Source: Rhodospirillales bacterium (GTDB lineage: Bacteria; Pseudomonadota; Alphaproteobacteria; Acetobacterales; Acetobacteraceae). From it: 32,796 nt of DNA. A program made the position numbers and the translations under genes. Positions 10,058-18,515 of the stretch are shown one piece after another; positions within the stretch are counted from its first letter, which is position 1; each line of letters opens with the position of its first letter. The notes beneath the pieces are model-generated. The model searched no databases, had not been told where the DNA came from, and saw only the letters and a program-made list of their open reading frames with translations. The DNA is taken from the NCBI GenBank assembly GCA_025352665.1, contig JANXSM010000076.1:1-32796 (forward strand), written 5' to 3'.

Positions 10058-11295
10058 TGTCGGGCGCAGTGTCCGCCGAGGCGGCCACCCGCACGCCTTC
10101 GCTGTCAACGCGGATCGGCAACAGCTCGCTGGCTGCCACCGTCTCGCAGACCATCCGGGCGCGGGCGCTGCTCGAAGCCGGCCATGACGTCATCATGCTC
10201 ACCATTGGTGAGCCCAACTTCGACAGCCCACGGCACGCCATTGATGCAGCGCATGCGGCAGCGCTCGACGGACAGACCAAATACCCACCACAGGATGGCA
10301 CCAAAGCCCTGAAACTGGCGGTGCAGCGCAAGTTCAGCCGCGATCGCGGGCTGGATTACGCGCTCGACGAAATTATGGTCGCCAACGGCGGCAAGCAGGC
10401 GATCTTCAATGCCTTCATGGCAACGCTGGACGGGGGCGACGAGGTGGTGATCCCCGCTCCGTATTGGGGCGCATATGGGATGATGACGACGGTCTGCGGT
10501 GCCACGCCGGTCTATGTCACCTGCCCGCAGAACAACGGCTTCAAGCTGCGGCCGGAGGATCTGGACGCCGCCATCACCGAGCGCACCAAGTTCCTGGTGC
10601 TCAACCTGCCCAACAACCCGACCGGGGCCGCCTGCACGAAGGCCGAGCTCGAGGCGATCGCCGAGGTGCTGCGCCGCCATCCGCATGTGTGGATCATGTC
10701 CGACGACATGTACGAGCACCTCGTCTACGACGGTTTCGAATACACCACGATGGCGCAGGTGGCACCGGACCTGCGCGACCGCATCCTGACCATCGCGGGC
10801 GTCTCGAAAACCTACGCCATGACCGGATGGCGCATCGGCTTCGCGGCGGGGCCGAAGACCCTGATCCGTGCCATGGTGAGCATGCAGGGCCAAGCCACCG
10901 CCGGTGTCTCCACCGTCGGCCAGGCGGCCGCCGCCGCAGCGCTGGACGGACCGCAGGAAGGGGTGGCCGAGATGGCCGCCATTTACAAACGCCGGCGCGA
11001 CAAGGTCGTGGAGGCACTCGACACCATGCCTGGCATCTCCTGCCACAAGCCGGAAGGCGCATTCTACGTGTTTCCAAACATCGCCGGATGCATCGGTCGT
11101 ACCACCCCAGCGGGCAAGCGGATCGACACCGACCACGACTTCGCCGCAGCTTTGCTCGATGAAAAATACGTCGCCCTCGTCCACGGGGCGGCGTTTGGAA
11201 TGAGCCCCTACCTGCGGATCAGCTACGCCACTGACGACGACAGTCTCGACCGCGCGATGCAGCGCATCGGCGAATTCGCGGCGTCGCTGAAGTGA
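10057..11295 (+). CDS. Second class I aminotransferase, paralogue of the preceding gene
   Basis: This 412-residue protein is collinear with its upstream neighbour: TIGEPNFDSP, KYPPQDGTKALKLA, NLPNNPTGAACT, SDDMYEHLVYDG, PLP lysine Lys251 in [30 protein letters not shown] and LRISYAT. By eye more than half of the positions are identical, so this is a tandem duplication that has diverged. An extra stretch of about 20 residues precedes the conserved start. Changed residues around the substrate pocket (PYWGAYGMM against PCWVSYPDI) suggest a different amino or keto acid. The ATG overlaps the upstream stop by 1 nt, and the 3' end overlaps the GNAT start by 4 nt. Confidence 0.93.
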
Positions 11296-12284
11296 TCCTG
11301 CGCAGCGGCGCGGACACCGACGCTGCGGCCTTCATCACGCTGATCTCCGCCTGCTGGGCCGAATATCCAGGCTGTATCATGGATGTCGACGGTGAGAACC
11401 CGGAGCTGCGCCGGCTGGCGAGCACCTTCGCCGAAGCCTCCGGCGCACTCTGGGTGGCCGACGGCGACGGCGATCTGCTCGGCATGATCGGCACCAAACC
11501 CGGCCAGGACGGCTGGGAGATCTGCAAGGTCTATGTCGAGGCCGGTTCACGCGGCACCGGCCTCGCCGACCGCCTTATCGAAGCCGCAGAGGCGCATGCC
11601 CGGGCTGCCGGGGCCTTGTCTCTGTATCTGTGGTCAGACACACGGTTCAACCGCGCGCATCGCTTCTACGAGCGCCACGGCTACGTGCGCGAGGGTGGCA
11701 TCCGGGTGCTGGATGACATTTCCAACACGCTCGAATATCGCTACGCCAAACCCAGCGCGGGACTTGCGATCCGCCAACTGGATACCGCGGCTGCCGCCTC
11801 GGCGGCGGCCGCACTCGGGCGCATCCTGGCTGATTGTGTGAATGCCGGTGCATCGATTTCCTTCCTGCCGCCGATGGACCGCAACGCTGGGCGCGATTTC
11901 TACCGAACCCGCGCCACCCAGATCGCCCGAGGCGGCCGCGTGTTGCTGGCCGCCTGGCTCGACGGCACGCTGGCAGGCTCGGTGATGCTCGACCTTGACA
12001 TGCCGCAGAACCAGCAGCACCGCGCCGACGTGCAGAAACTACTGGTCTCCCCGGCCATGCGTCGCCGCGGGGTCGCGCAGGCGCTGATGCAACGCGTGCA
12101 GGACGAGGCGGTCGTGGCCGGCCGCAGCCTGCTGGTGCTCGACACCAGGGCCGGTGATGCCTCCGAGCATCTGTATCGCACCACCGGCTGGACCGAAGCT
12201 GGACGAATTCCCGGATTCGCGCAGAACCCGGACGGCAGCCTAGCCGACACAGTGCTATTCTATTGCAATCCGACAACGCGATAG
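11292..12284 (+). CDS. GNAT acetyltransferase with two GNAT domains
   Basis: The 330 residues contain two N-acetyltransferase folds in tandem. Domain 1 (about 1-150) has the acetyl-CoA loop VEAGSRGTGLADRLI and ends with HRFYERHGY. Domain 2 (about 157-325) has VSPAMRRRGVAQALM and LYRTTGWTEAGRIPGF. Both have the (Q/R)xxGxG/A pyrophosphate-binding pattern, so both could bind acetyl-CoA. The GTG start at 11292 lies in a GTGA overlap with the upstream stop, giving a three-gene unit with the aminotransferases. Acetylation of an amino acid or amine produced there is a plausible inference; the substrate is unknown. Confidence 0.88.
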   Translation: MILRSGADTDAAAFITLISACWAEYPGCIMDVDGENPELRRLASTFAEASGALWVADGDGDLLGMIGTKPGQDGWEICKVYVEAGSRGTGLADRLIEAAEAHARAAGALSLYLWSDTRFNRAHRFYERHGYVREGGIRVLDDISNTLEYRYAKPSAGLAIRQLDTAAAASAAAALGRILADCVNAGASISFLPPMDRNAGRDFYRTRATQIARGGRVLLAAWLDGTLAGSVMLDLDMPQNQQHRADVQKLLVSPAMRRRGVAQALMQRVQDEAVVAGRSLLVLDTRAGDASEHLYRTTGWTEAGRIPGFAQNPDGSLADTVLFYCNPTTR

Positions 12285-12444
12285 ATTCGTGCGCCTGCGT
12301 GCCGCATGTTCTGTGTCACGTGCTGAATCGGCATCATCCTTTCGCCAAAACACGATTTTCCGACCATAGATAATCGTTCGATGATGGGAACACTCTTGCT
12401 TTCTGGCCCCCGACCCTGAATACAACAGGAGAGGAAAAGCCCGC

Positions 12445-12540
12445 ATGGAACTGGGGCACTGCTTCCAGGAAGCTGGAGGCGCCCAGAGCACGCGGGTCCA
12501 GGAAAGTCCCACAAGGGACAAGACAAGAGGAAACCAATGA
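12445..12540 (+). CDS. Candidate 31-residue upstream ORF overlapping the MHS transporter start
   Basis: An ATG at 12445, preceded by AGGAGAGG at 10 nt, opens 31 codons. They begin MELGHCFQEAGG and end RGNQ, with the TGA overlapping the transporter ATG (ATGA at 12537-12540). The peptide is hydrophilic, with no signal or membrane segment. Its role could be translational coupling or control of the transporter, as leader ORFs do, but the peptide itself matches nothing I know. A small inverted repeat (GTCCC-ACAA-GGGAC) lies inside the ORF near its 3' end. It could be chance; a good ribosome site and exact overlap are the only evidence. Confidence 0.4.
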   Translation: MELGHCFQEAGGAQSTRVQESPTRDKTRGNQ

Positions 12541-14150
12541 GCAGTTCCGCAGCCGCCGTGGACGGAGTTCACATCCAGATTACGCCCGCGCAGGAACGAC
12601 GCGTAATCTTTGCCTCCTCATTGGGTACAGTTTTTGAATGGTATGACTTCTATATCTACGCGACGCTGGCGCCGTTCTTCGCAACCTTGTTCTTTCCGCC
12701 GGGTAACGATACCGCGGCCCTGCTCTCTGCTTTCGCCACTTACGCAGCGGGCTTTCTGGTGCGTCCGTTCGGCGCCATCGTGTTTGGCCGCATCGGTGAC
12801 ATGGTCGGCCGCAAATACACCTTCCTCGTCACCATCCTGGTGATGGGCTTCGCCACTTTCGCAACCGGCCTGTTGCCGACCTATTCCAGCATAGGCTGGC
12901 TGGCCCCGATCATTCTCGTGCTGCTGCGCCTGCTGCAGGGCCTCGCTCTCGGCGGCGAATACGGCGGCGCTGCGACCTACGTGGCCGAGCACGCACCCGC
13001 CAATGGGCGCGGTTATTCGACGGCCTGGATCCAGACGACCGCCACCGTCGGGCTGTTCATGTCGCTGATCGTCATTCTGCTGTGCCGCTACCTGTTGGCG
13101 CCGGCGGATTTCGCTCTGTGGGGCTGGCGCATTCCGTTCGCCGTCTCGATACTGTTGCTCGGCTGGTCGCTCTACATCCGACTCAAGCTCAACGAGAGCC
13201 CGGTGTTCCAGCGCATGAAGATCGAGGGGCGGTCTTCCACCCAGCCCCTGACCGACACGTTCCTGCGTTCGCCCAACAACGTGTACGTGTTCTTCGCCTT
13301 GTTCGGCGCCTGCATGGGCCAGGGCGTGGTCTGGTACACCGGCCAGTTCTATGCGCGGTTCTTCATGACGACGACGCTGCACCTCGACTATGTCCGCGCC
13401 TATTTGCTGCTGGGTGCGGCGCTGCTGCTCGGAACGCCGCTGTTCGTGGTGTTCGGCTGGCTGTCCGACCGGATCGGGCGGCTCAAGATCATCATGGTCG
13501 GCTGTGTGATCGCTGCTGCCAGTTACTTTTTGCTGTTCGGCCTGCTGGCCCAGGCGATCAACCCGGACCTGGTCGCCTTCCAGAAGAAGACCACGATCTC
13601 GGTTGCAGCCGCCGACTGCAACTTCCACGTCTTGGTCGGACCCTGGTCGACCTTCACCGGCTGCGACCGGGTGAAGGGGCTGCTGTCCGCCCAGGGCCTG
13701 TCGTTCAAGTCGCTGCCCGCAGAGGCAGGCAAGGACGTGGTGACGATGGTCAACCAAACCCGGGTGGAAGGCTTCGACGCCGCCAAGATCAACGCGGTAC
13801 TGACCGCAGCCGGTTACAAGAACACCGCCGATCCCGCCAAGATCGATTGGGTGACCGCCTTCATCGTGCTGTTCGTCATGGTGGTCTACGTCACCATGGT
13901 CTATGGCCCGATCGCAGCCTTCCTGGTGGAGATGTTCCCGGCCAAAATCCGCTACACGTCGATGTCGTTCCCCTACCACATCGGCAACGGCTGGTTCGGC
14001 GGCATGCTGCCGCTGATGGCGACCGCGATGGTGGCCTGGTCGGGCGACATCTACTACGGGCTTTACTACCCGGTCATTCTCGCACTGATCACGGCAGTGC
14101 TGGGAACGCTCTTCCTGCACGACAGGAGAAACATCAACATCAACGATTGA
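12537..14150 (+). CDS. MFS transporter, metabolite:H+ symporter (MHS) family, with extra extramembrane insert
   Basis: This 537-residue inner-membrane transporter starts TM1 with SSLGTVFEWYDFYIYATLAPFF, the hallmark of MHS permeases (ProP, KgtP, ShiA). GRIGDMVGRKY is the loop 2-3 motif, and RLLQGLALGGEYGGAATYVAEH is TM4 with the family GGE motif. GWLSDRIGRLK is the second copy of the loop motif. Substrates in the family are organic acids, betaines or shikimate; this one is undetermined. About 95 residues at about 340-435 are not membrane-like and contain two Cys (AADC and TGCD), forming a soluble loop between late helices. Similar loops occur in some longer MHS proteins. A terminator follows. 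Confidence 0.93.
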   Translation: MSSSAAAVDGVHIQITPAQERRVIFASSLGTVFEWYDFYIYATLAPFFATLFFPPGNDTAALLSAFATYAAGFLVRPFGAIVFGRIGDMVGRKYTFLVTILVMGFATFATGLLPTYSSIGWLAPIILVLLRLLQGLALGGEYGGAATYVAEHAPANGRGYSTAWIQTTATVGLFMSLIVILLCRYLLAPADFALWGWRIPFAVSILLLGWSLYIRLKLNESPVFQRMKIEGRSSTQPLTDTFLRSPNNVYVFFALFGACMGQGVVWYTGQFYARFFMTTTLHLDYVRAYLLLGAALLLGTPLFVVFGWLSDRIGRLKIIMVGCVIAAASYFLLFGLLAQAINPDLVAFQKKTTISVAAADCNFHVLVGPWSTFTGCDRVKGLLSAQGLSFKSLPAEAGKDVVTMVNQTRVEGFDAAKINAVLTAAGYKNTADPAKIDWVTAFIVLFVMVVYVTMVYGPIAAFLVEMFPAKIRYTSMSFPYHIGNGWFGGMLPLMATAMVAWSGDIYYGLYYPVILALITAVLGTLFLHDRRNININD

Positions 14151-14172
14151 CGCCTGCGGCAGAAGCTGATGA

Positions 14173-14205
14173 AGGGTGCCGGGCCGGTGGTCTGGCACCT
14201 TTTTT
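14173..14205 (+). terminator. Rho-independent terminator after the MHS transporter
   Basis: GGTGCC (14175-14180) pairs with GGCACC (14194-14199) across a 13-nt loop, and six T residues follow (14200-14205). It lies 23 nt after the transporter stop. Confidence 0.8.
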
Positions 14206-14327
14206 ATCACATGAATTGAGTGTCATGCGTTGCCGCGCCGCCGCCGCAATTGCGCCCTGAGGCCGCCACCGCCGCCCGCTGATATCCGTTCTGCCGGCGA
14301 TGGTGCCGGCTCGCGGAGACGCCCACC

Positions 14328-14699
14328 ATGTCCATCACCTCCAGGCTTCTGATGTCCGCCCTGATCCTCGGCGTGTCGGCGCCGGCCTTTGCTCAAGGCA
14401 GCACCTCGGGTCTCAGCACCACCTCGCATGCACCGATCAGCAGCAAGCCTCCGATCCTCCACAAGATTGCCGCAACCGCTCCTGACAGCACGAAACCGAG
14501 CGCCACCGCAGCCACGCCGGTGAAGCCAACGCCGAAAATCGGCACAACAGCCACGACCGGCAGCGGCACCAGCACCGTTCAGATCAAGCCGGCTCCTGGC
14601 ACCGCGGCGAGCCCGACAATTGCACCGAACGCCTCAGTCTCACCCAGCGTCAACGGAGCGCCAGGTGTTGCAGCAGCCCCAACCGTGAAGACCAACTGA
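14328..14699 (+). CDS. Small exported Ala/Pro/Ser/Thr-rich protein, function unknown
   Basis: The 123 residues start with a clear Sec signal: a basic start, the hydrophobic core LLMSALILGVSAPAFA and an AFA-Q cleavage site near residue 22. The mature part is low-complexity and rich in Ala, Thr, Ser and Pro with scattered Lys, and has no Cys, so it is probably disordered and periplasmic or secreted. CGGAGA precedes the ATG. A 12-bp hairpin follows 23 nt after the stop. No domain is recognised; such genes are common orphans in Acetobacteraceae. Low complexity leaves some doubt, but the signal peptide and ribosome site support a real gene. Confidence 0.7.
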   Translation: MSITSRLLMSALILGVSAPAFAQGSTSGLSTTSHAPISSKPPILHKIAATAPDSTKPSATAATPVKPTPKIGTTATTGSGTSTVQIKPAPGTAASPTIAPNASVSPSVNGAPGVAAAPTVKTN

Positions 14700-14722
14700 A
14701 TCGGAGCGATTTGCTTTGACAA

Positions 14723-14750
14723 GACGGGCCGGGACGCATCCCGGCCCGTC
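14723..14750. terminator. 12-bp perfect hairpin between two plus-strand genes
   Basis: GACGGGCCGGGA pairs perfectly with TCCCGGCCCGTC around the loop CGCA. No T run follows on the plus strand, so it may be a weak terminator or an mRNA end stabiliser for the exported-protein gene. Confidence 0.5.
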
Positions 14751-14848
14751 CATCGGTGGGGCTGGACGTCACACTCCGCTTCATGGCATCGGACAAGAAG
14801 ACCGTAAGGCCGTACGGCCAACCGCCCCTTCTCATCCGAGGATCGACA

Positions 14849-17800
14849 ATGGACAGCCTTATTTCCAATGACAGCCTTGGCTTCGGCGCGCGCTTGTCGT
14901 CGCTGGCCACCCGTGAGGGGCTGATCGGATTGGACCGGCAATTCATCGAACGCCTACGGGGCGAAGATGCCCCGCTGCACGAACGTTTGATGACCGCGCG
15001 CGCCACGCCCGATGCGCTGGATGCCAAGACCGAAGGCGAATTGGTCGTGGCACTCGGCCCGCTTGTCGAAAGCTTCGTCGCCACATTGTTCGGCATCGAG
15101 GCGGAGATCGACGCCATCGTCGCCCGCACCCACGGCCTTGATTCCGTGCACGCCTGCAAACGCCTGTTCGTGCAACGCCAGGCGGTTCGCAAATACGCGG
15201 ATGTGTCCGGGCTGGACGGCCCAACCCTGCGCGGCGCGCTTGAAGCGCTGATCGGCGCTCCGCTCACCGAGCCCGGCTTCGCCCATGCCGTTGCCGCCTG
15301 GGAGGCCGAGGGGCATGCCGAGGCGATTGATCTTGCCCTGCGCTACGCCGCCTGGGCCACGCTGTCGCTCGAGGGCCGCCACTATCACAAGGGCGGCACC
15401 TTGTTCCGCGTGCCGCGGAAACTCGACTACGCCAATCTGGTGCCCGTGCAGACCATCGAGCGCGACGGTGTGATCATGAAGCGTCTGCCGGAACACGACT
15501 GGCGCCAGCGCCATGGATTCGCACTGACCGACCCCGGCATGGGCGAACAGCAGGCGCTGGACCAGATGAACTACTGCATCTGGTGCCACACCCAGTCGAA
15601 GGACAGCTGCTCCAAGGGTCTGCGCGACCGCAAGACCGGCGAGTTCCAGAAAAGCCCGTTCGGCGTTACCCTCGCTGGCTGCCCGCTCGATGAAAAGATC
15701 AGCGAAATGCACTTGCTGCGGGCGCAGGGCCATGTGCTCGCAGCCTTCGCCACGATCGCCATCGACAATCCGATGATGGCGGCCACCGGCCACCGCATCT
15801 GCAACGACTGCATGAAGGCCTGCGTGTTCCAGAAGCAGGAGCCGGTCGACATCCCCCAGGCGGAGACCTCCATTCTTCGCGATGTGCTCGACCTGCCGTG
15901 GGGCTTTGAGATCTATGCCCTGCTGACGCGATGGAACCCGCTCAACATCCGCAGGCCGCTGCCTGCCGCCGATACCGGCCGCAAGGTGCTGATCGTGGGC
16001 CTGGGCCCGGCCGGCTTCACGCTCGCGCATCACCTGATGAACGACGGCCACACCGTGGTCGCCGTGGACGGGCTGAAGATCGAGCCGCTCGGCTTCGATG
16101 TGACCGCACCGGTGCGCGACGCCGCCACGCTGTTCGAGAATCTCGACGACCGCATCATGGCCGGTTTTGGCGGCGTGGCCGAATACGGCATCACCGTTCG
16201 CTGGAACAAGAACTACCTCAAGCTGGTGCGCCTGCTGCTGGAACGCCGCGACAGCTTCGCCATGCAAGGCGGCGTTCGCTTCGGCGGCGGTGGCACCGTT
16301 TCAATCGATGACGCCTGGGCGATGGGATTCGACCATATCGCCCTGTGCATGGGCGCCGGCCGCCCCACGGTAATCGACATGCCCGGCGGTCTCGCCCGCG
16401 GCGTGCGCCAAGCCAGCGACTTCCTCATGGGCCTGCAGCTCACCGGCGCTGCCAAGATGAGCTCGATCGCCAATCTGCAGCTGCGCCTGCCGGTGGTGGT
16501 GATCGGCGGCGGGCTAACCGCCGTGGATACCGCGACCGAGAGCCTGGCCTACTACGTGCGCCAGGTGGAGAAATTCGCCTGGCGCTACAACACGTTGGTC
16601 GCCGAGCGCGGCGAGGCCGTGGTGCGCGCCCGTTGGACGCAGGAGGAGGTGCAGATCGCCACCGAATTCCTCACCCATGCGTCAGCGATCGCCACGGAAC
16701 GCGAAACCGCCGCCGCCGAGGGTCGCGAGGCGCATCTGACCCAGTTGCTGGACAGCTGGGGCGGCGCCACCGTCGCCTACCGTCGCAGTCTGGGCGAGGC
16801 GCCCAGCTACACGCTGAACCACGAGGAAGTGGAGAAGGCGATGGAGGAAGGCGTGCGCTTTGCCGAAGGTCTGTCGCCGGCAGAAGTGGTGATGGACAAT
16901 TTCGGTCACGCCGCCGGACTGCGCTGCACCCGCGCCGATCTCACCGAAGTGCTGCTGCCCGCGCGCGCGGTGCTGGTGGCCGCCGGCACCCAACCCAACA
17001 CCGTGCTCGCCCGCGAGGACGGCCGCATCCTGCTCGACGGCAAGTATTTCCAGGCGATCGACGCCGAGGGCCATAAGGTTTCGCCCCAGCGGGCGCTGTC
17101 CAAGCCGCTGGAGGCACAGGTGCTGATGCATCGCGACGAGCAAGGCCGCTTCATGAGCTTCTTCGGCGACCTGCACCCGAGCTTTTTCGGCAACGTGGTC
17201 AAGGCGATGGGCTCGGCCAAGCGCGGCTATCCCGTGGTGAGCCGCCAGCTTGCGGCAAGCCCGGCAACCTCGGCGACCGGCGCCGAGGTGATGGCGCGTG
17301 CGAAGTCAGACCTGTCCGCAACCGTTCACGCCGTCACCCGACTGACGCCGACGATCGTGGAAGTGGTGTTGCACGCCCCGGCCGCTGCACGGGCCTTCCG
17401 GCCCGGGCAGTTCTACCGCCTGCAGAACTTCGAAATGCTGGCCCCGCGCCTCAGCGAGGCCGCGGGCGACTCGCTGTTCGCCATGGAAGGCCTCGCCATG
17501 ACCGGCGCCTGGACTGATGCCGATGCCGGCCTCGTCTCGGTTATCGCCCTGGAAATGGGCGGCAGCTCGGATCTGTGCGCCGTGCTCCGTATCGGCGAGC
17601 CAGTGGTGCTGATGGGCCCGACGGGCACAGCCACCGAAATCCACCCCAACACGACCGTCGCACTGGTCGGCGGTGGTCTTGGCAATGCAGTGCTGTTCAG
17701 CATCGGTGCGGCAACTCGCGCCGCCGGGTCCAAGGTGATCTACTTTGCCGGCTATAAGGCGATCCAAGACCGCTACAAGACCGCCGAGATCGAACGCGCC

Positions 17801-18292
17801 GCCGATGTCATCGTCTGGTGCTGCGACGAAGCGCCGGGCTTCCCGGCCACACGCCCGCAGGACCATACATTTGTCGGCAACATCGTGCAGGCGATGGCGG
17901 CCTACGGGTCCGGCAGGCTCGGCCCGCAGAATGTTCCCCTCGCGGACGCCGAGCATATGATCGTCATCGGGTCGGACCGTATGATGGAGGCGGTCGGCTC
18001 GGCCCGCCATGGTGTGCTTGCGCCATACCTGAAGGCCGGCCACACCGCGATCGGTTCGATCAACTCGCCCATGCAGTGCATGATGAAGGAAGTCTGCGCG
18101 CAGTGCCTGCAACCACAGACCGACCCGGTCACCGGGGCGCGGACCGTGGTGTTCAGCTGCTTCAACCAGGACCAGGCGCTTGATCGAGTGGATTTTCCGG
18201 CACTGAACGACCGGCTGCGGCAGAACAGCTTGGCCGAGAAGCTGACGGCGCAGTGGATCAACCGAGCTTTGCCGCGCCTCGAACGGGTTTGA
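14849..18292 (+). CDS. 1147-residue Fe-S flavoprotein: GltD-like plus PyrK/ferredoxin-NADP reductase-like domains
   Basis: Domain order is visible. Residues 1-240 form a helical N-terminal domain of unknown role. An Fe-S region of seven cysteines follows: Cys243, 246, 254, 278, 318, 321 and 325. Then comes a glutamate-synthase-small-subunit-like FAD domain with VLIVGLGPAGFTLAHH near 378 and a second nucleotide-binding loop, VVVIGGGLTAVDTATES, near 549. From about 820 there is a ferredoxin-reductase-like module with RPGQFYRLQNF (flavin) and LVGGGLGNAVLFSIG (NAD). It ends with Cys1077, 1083, 1086 and 1104, spaced like the PyrK 2Fe-2S site. This is one-chain wiring for NAD(P)H, flavins and Fe-S clusters, comparable to NfnAB, but no acceptor is known. 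GAGGA lies 7 nt before the chosen ATG. Confidence 0.85.
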   Translation: MDSLISNDSLGFGARLSSLATREGLIGLDRQFIERLRGEDAPLHERLMTARATPDALDAKTEGELVVALGPLVESFVATLFGIEAEIDAIVARTHGLDSVHACKRLFVQRQAVRKYADVSGLDGPTLRGALEALIGAPLTEPGFAHAVAAWEAEGHAEAIDLALRYAAWATLSLEGRHYHKGGTLFRVPRKLDYANLVPVQTIERDGVIMKRLPEHDWRQRHGFALTDPGMGEQQALDQMNYCIWCHTQSKDSCSKGLRDRKTGEFQKSPFGVTLAGCPLDEKISEMHLLRAQGHVLAAFATIAIDNPMMAATGHRICNDCMKACVFQKQEPVDIPQAETSILRDVLDLPWGFEIYALLTRWNPLNIRRPLPAADTGRKVLIVGLGPAGFTLAHHLMNDGHTVVAVDGLKIEPLGFDVTAPVRDAATLFENLDDRIMAGFGGVAEYGITVRWNKNYLKLVRLLLERRDSFAMQGGVRFGGGGTVSIDDAWAMGFDHIALCMGAGRPTVIDMPGGLARGVRQASDFLMGLQLTGAAKMSSIANLQLRLPVVVIGGGLTAVDTATESLAYYVRQVEKFAWRYNTLVAERGEAVVRARWTQEEVQIATEFLTHASAIATERETAAAEGREAHLTQLLDSWGGATVAYRRSLGEAPSYTLNHEEVEKAMEEGVRFAEGLSPAEVVMDNFGHAAGLRCTRADLTEVLLPARAVLVAAGTQPNTVLAREDGRILLDGKYFQAIDAEGHKVSPQRALSKPLEAQVLMHRDEQGRFMSFFGDLHPSFFGNVVKAMGSAKRGYPVVSRQLAASPATSATGAEVMARAKSDLSATVHAVTRLTPTIVEVVLHAPAAARAFRPGQFYRLQNFEMLAPRLSEAAGDSLFAMEGLAMTGAWTDADAGLVSVIALEMGGSSDLCAVLRIGEPVVLMGPTGTATEIHPNTTVALVGGGLGNAVLFSIGAATRAAGSKVIYFAGYKAIQDRYKTAEIERAADVIVWCCDEAPGFPATRPQDHTFVGNIVQAMAAYGSGRLGPQNVPLADAEHMIVIGSDRMMEAVGSARHGVLAPYLKAGHTAIGSINSPMQCMMKEVCAQCLQPQTDPVTGARTVVFSCFNQDQALDRVDFPALNDRLRQNSLAEKLTAQWINRALPRLERV

Positions 18293-18304
18293 TGCCGGCG
18301 TAGA

Positions 18305-18413
18305 TCAGAGCGGGATGACGTCTGATAGGCGACGTAATCCAACTCTAGCTCTTTGTTTTAGCGCGTGATTCAGACCTTCCGGTGATTCCACCTTCGGTCA
18401 TCACGCTCTAGAG
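18305..18413 (+). repeat. Dispersed ~105-bp palindromic element, copy A
   Basis: The copy runs from AGAGCGGGATGAC (18308) to GTCATCACGCTCTAG (ending 18411); these ends are imperfect inverted repeats. The centre contains AACTCTAGCTCTTTGTTTTA. Copy B at 19286-19391 matches it in reverse orientation over about 88 nt with few differences. No reading frame is present, so it is a non-coding mobile or REP-like element. It shares CTCTAGAG with copy C. Confidence 0.85.
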
Positions 18414-18457
18414 CCTGATCGCTTCTGTTTGGTGAAGCGGTCAGGCTCTAGCTTTTT
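18408..18457 (+). terminator. Strong hairpin with T run, first half of repeat copy C
   Basis: CTAGAGCCTGA (18408-18418) pairs with TCAGGCTCTAG (18441-18451), extended by CGCTTC/GAAGCG after one mismatch. The loop is 8 nt and TTTTT follows at 18453-18457. It lies about 115 nt after the flavoprotein stop and would end that transcript. Confidence 0.65.
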
Positions 18458-18515
18458 CCCTTAACGAGCAATTTTATCGCGCGGTTGGTTCAACCTGAGG
18501 CGATATCGCTCTAGC
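18408..18515 (+). repeat. Divergent copy C of the same element, abutting copy A
   Basis: It has the same plan as copy A in the same direction: a first half forming a hairpin, CTCTAGCTTTTT in place of CTCTAGCTCTTT, a TTTTATCGCGCG core, and a final CTCTAG. Sequence identity with A is low outside these points. The final CTCTAG supplies the TAG stop (18511-18513) of the YgjP-type gene on the other strand. Confidence 0.65.

Noticed and set aside
12445-12540. The small ORF considered as an antitoxin or toxin gene
   Set aside because: It has no toxin/antitoxin features and its partner is a transporter; only a leader or coupling role is reasonable.
12618-14210. Minus-strand 530-codon frame opposite the MHS transporter
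   Set aside because: Low-complexity His/Gln/Arg-rich translation typical of antisense GC-rich frames; the transporter on the plus strand is clear.
14954-16267. Minus-strand 437-codon frame inside the flavoprotein
   Set aside because: Antisense shadow with repetitive His/Gln/Val composition.
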